Below, piece by piece: positions 22,778 through 22,912 of a stretch of 22,912 nt of DNA; positions within the stretch are counted from its first letter, which is position 1, and each line of letters starts with the position of its first letter. The translations under genes and the position numbers were made by a program. The notes below the pieces were generated by a model. The model was not told the origin of the DNA, did no database searches, and saw only the letters and a list, made by a program, of their open reading frames with translations. The stretch comes from an uncultured Clostridia bacterium (GTDB lineage: Bacteria; Bacillota; Clostridia; Oscillospirales; CAG-272), in NCBI GenBank assembly GCA_937894775.1, contig CALAXC010000312.1:1-22912 (forward strand), given 5' to 3'.

Positions 22778-22912
22778 TATTTCCCTCCAGTACATTACCT
22801 TTTCCTATAATGTTAATAGATGCATCTATGTTAATTTTTATATTTTTATATTCATCTTTATACCATTTATCTTTTATTTTTTTATATGTTTTATAATCTG
22901 TTTTATATATTA
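22764..22912 (-). CDS. Ger(x)C-like spore germination lipoprotein, C-terminal end only
   Basis: The frame is open from the window edge (22910 in phase) to a TAG at 22764-22766, giving 48 residues. The pattern YKTYKKIKDKWYKDEYKNI, then INIDASINIIGKGN matches the C-terminal end of the Ger(x)C family (a helix with a W, then an alternating strand and a final I-x-x-x-G). These lipoproteins form germinant receptors with GerA-type and GerB-type proteins. Its stop lies just inside the following GerAB-like gene, a usual arrangement in ger operons. The start is outside the window. Very Lys/Ile/Asn-rich, in line with the low GC of this end. Confidence 0.68.
   Translation of the reverse strand, partial: IYKTDYKTYKKIKDKWYKDEYKNIKINIDASINIIGKGNVLEGNNEKN

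Noticed and set aside
1..22912. CRISPR array, insertion sequence, transposase, prophage or toxin-antitoxin pair
   Set aside because: No regularly spaced repeats, no transposase or integrase motifs, no phage structural genes and no recognisable toxin or antitoxin fold seen on either strand.

Overview
The window looks like a contig from a low-GC, Gram-positive anaerobe of the Clostridia (Oscillospiraceae/Ruminococcaceae-like). This rests on AGGAGG-type ribosome sites, TTGACA/TATAAT promoters, CCA-encoding tRNA genes, a stand-alone Ala-tRNA(Pro) editing protein, a TagB/TagF-type transferase, and Clostridia-style secreted Cys-x-x-Cys and BspA-like modules. No rRNA gene or other lineage-fixing gene is present, so the placement is an inference.

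Layout. (1) 1-1418: the 3' part of a tRNA-Cys, then two copies of a 70-bp GC-rich repeat, each right behind a terminator hairpin and ahead of a one-gene unit (a DUF4304-like protein, then a small membrane protein). (2) 1430-4204: a two-gene operon of a rhodanese lipoprotein and a membrane-anchored double-Rossmann (TrkA/RCK-like) protein with a C-terminal RyR-like domain. (3) 4247-17295: a surface-polysaccharide operon of 12 genes with one visible strong promoter and one visible terminator. It encodes an initiating phosphoglycosyl transferase, an epimerase, a CDP-glycerol-type glycerophosphotransferase, a class V aminotransferase, a cytidylyltransferase/oxidoreductase fusion, three GT4 enzymes, an EpsG-like polymerase, GT32 and GT2 transferases and a Wzx flippase. 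This reads as a complete Wzx/Wzy route to a polymer with a CDP-delivered phospho-substituent, without a chain-length or export gene. (4) 17330-18107: tRNA-Pro(GGG), and 83 bp later a ProXp-ala-like protein that would edit Ala-tRNA(Pro). (5) 18118-21041: a MerR-type operator/promoter, a MerR regulator continuing through three membrane helices into an extracellular Cys-rich and BspA-like region, and a lipoprotein with the same Cys-rich module plus a propeller-like domain. (6) 21056-22131, minus strand: a PHP-domain phosphoesterase and a small unknown protein. (7) About 22132-22912, minus strand: a markedly AT-richer block with the end of a Ger(x)C-like spore germination protein and a 3'-truncated GerAB-like permease that runs into the PHP promoter region. 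The composition jump and truncation suggest foreign DNA or a chimeric contig end.

The most unusual content is the membrane-spanning MerR protein with its matching lipoprotein (region 5). It looks like a one-component surface-sensing transcription system. Second are the aminotransferase/cytidylyltransferase-oxidoreductase/glycerophosphotransferase module, which predicts an unusual CDP-linked substituent, and the cassette-like repeats at the left end.
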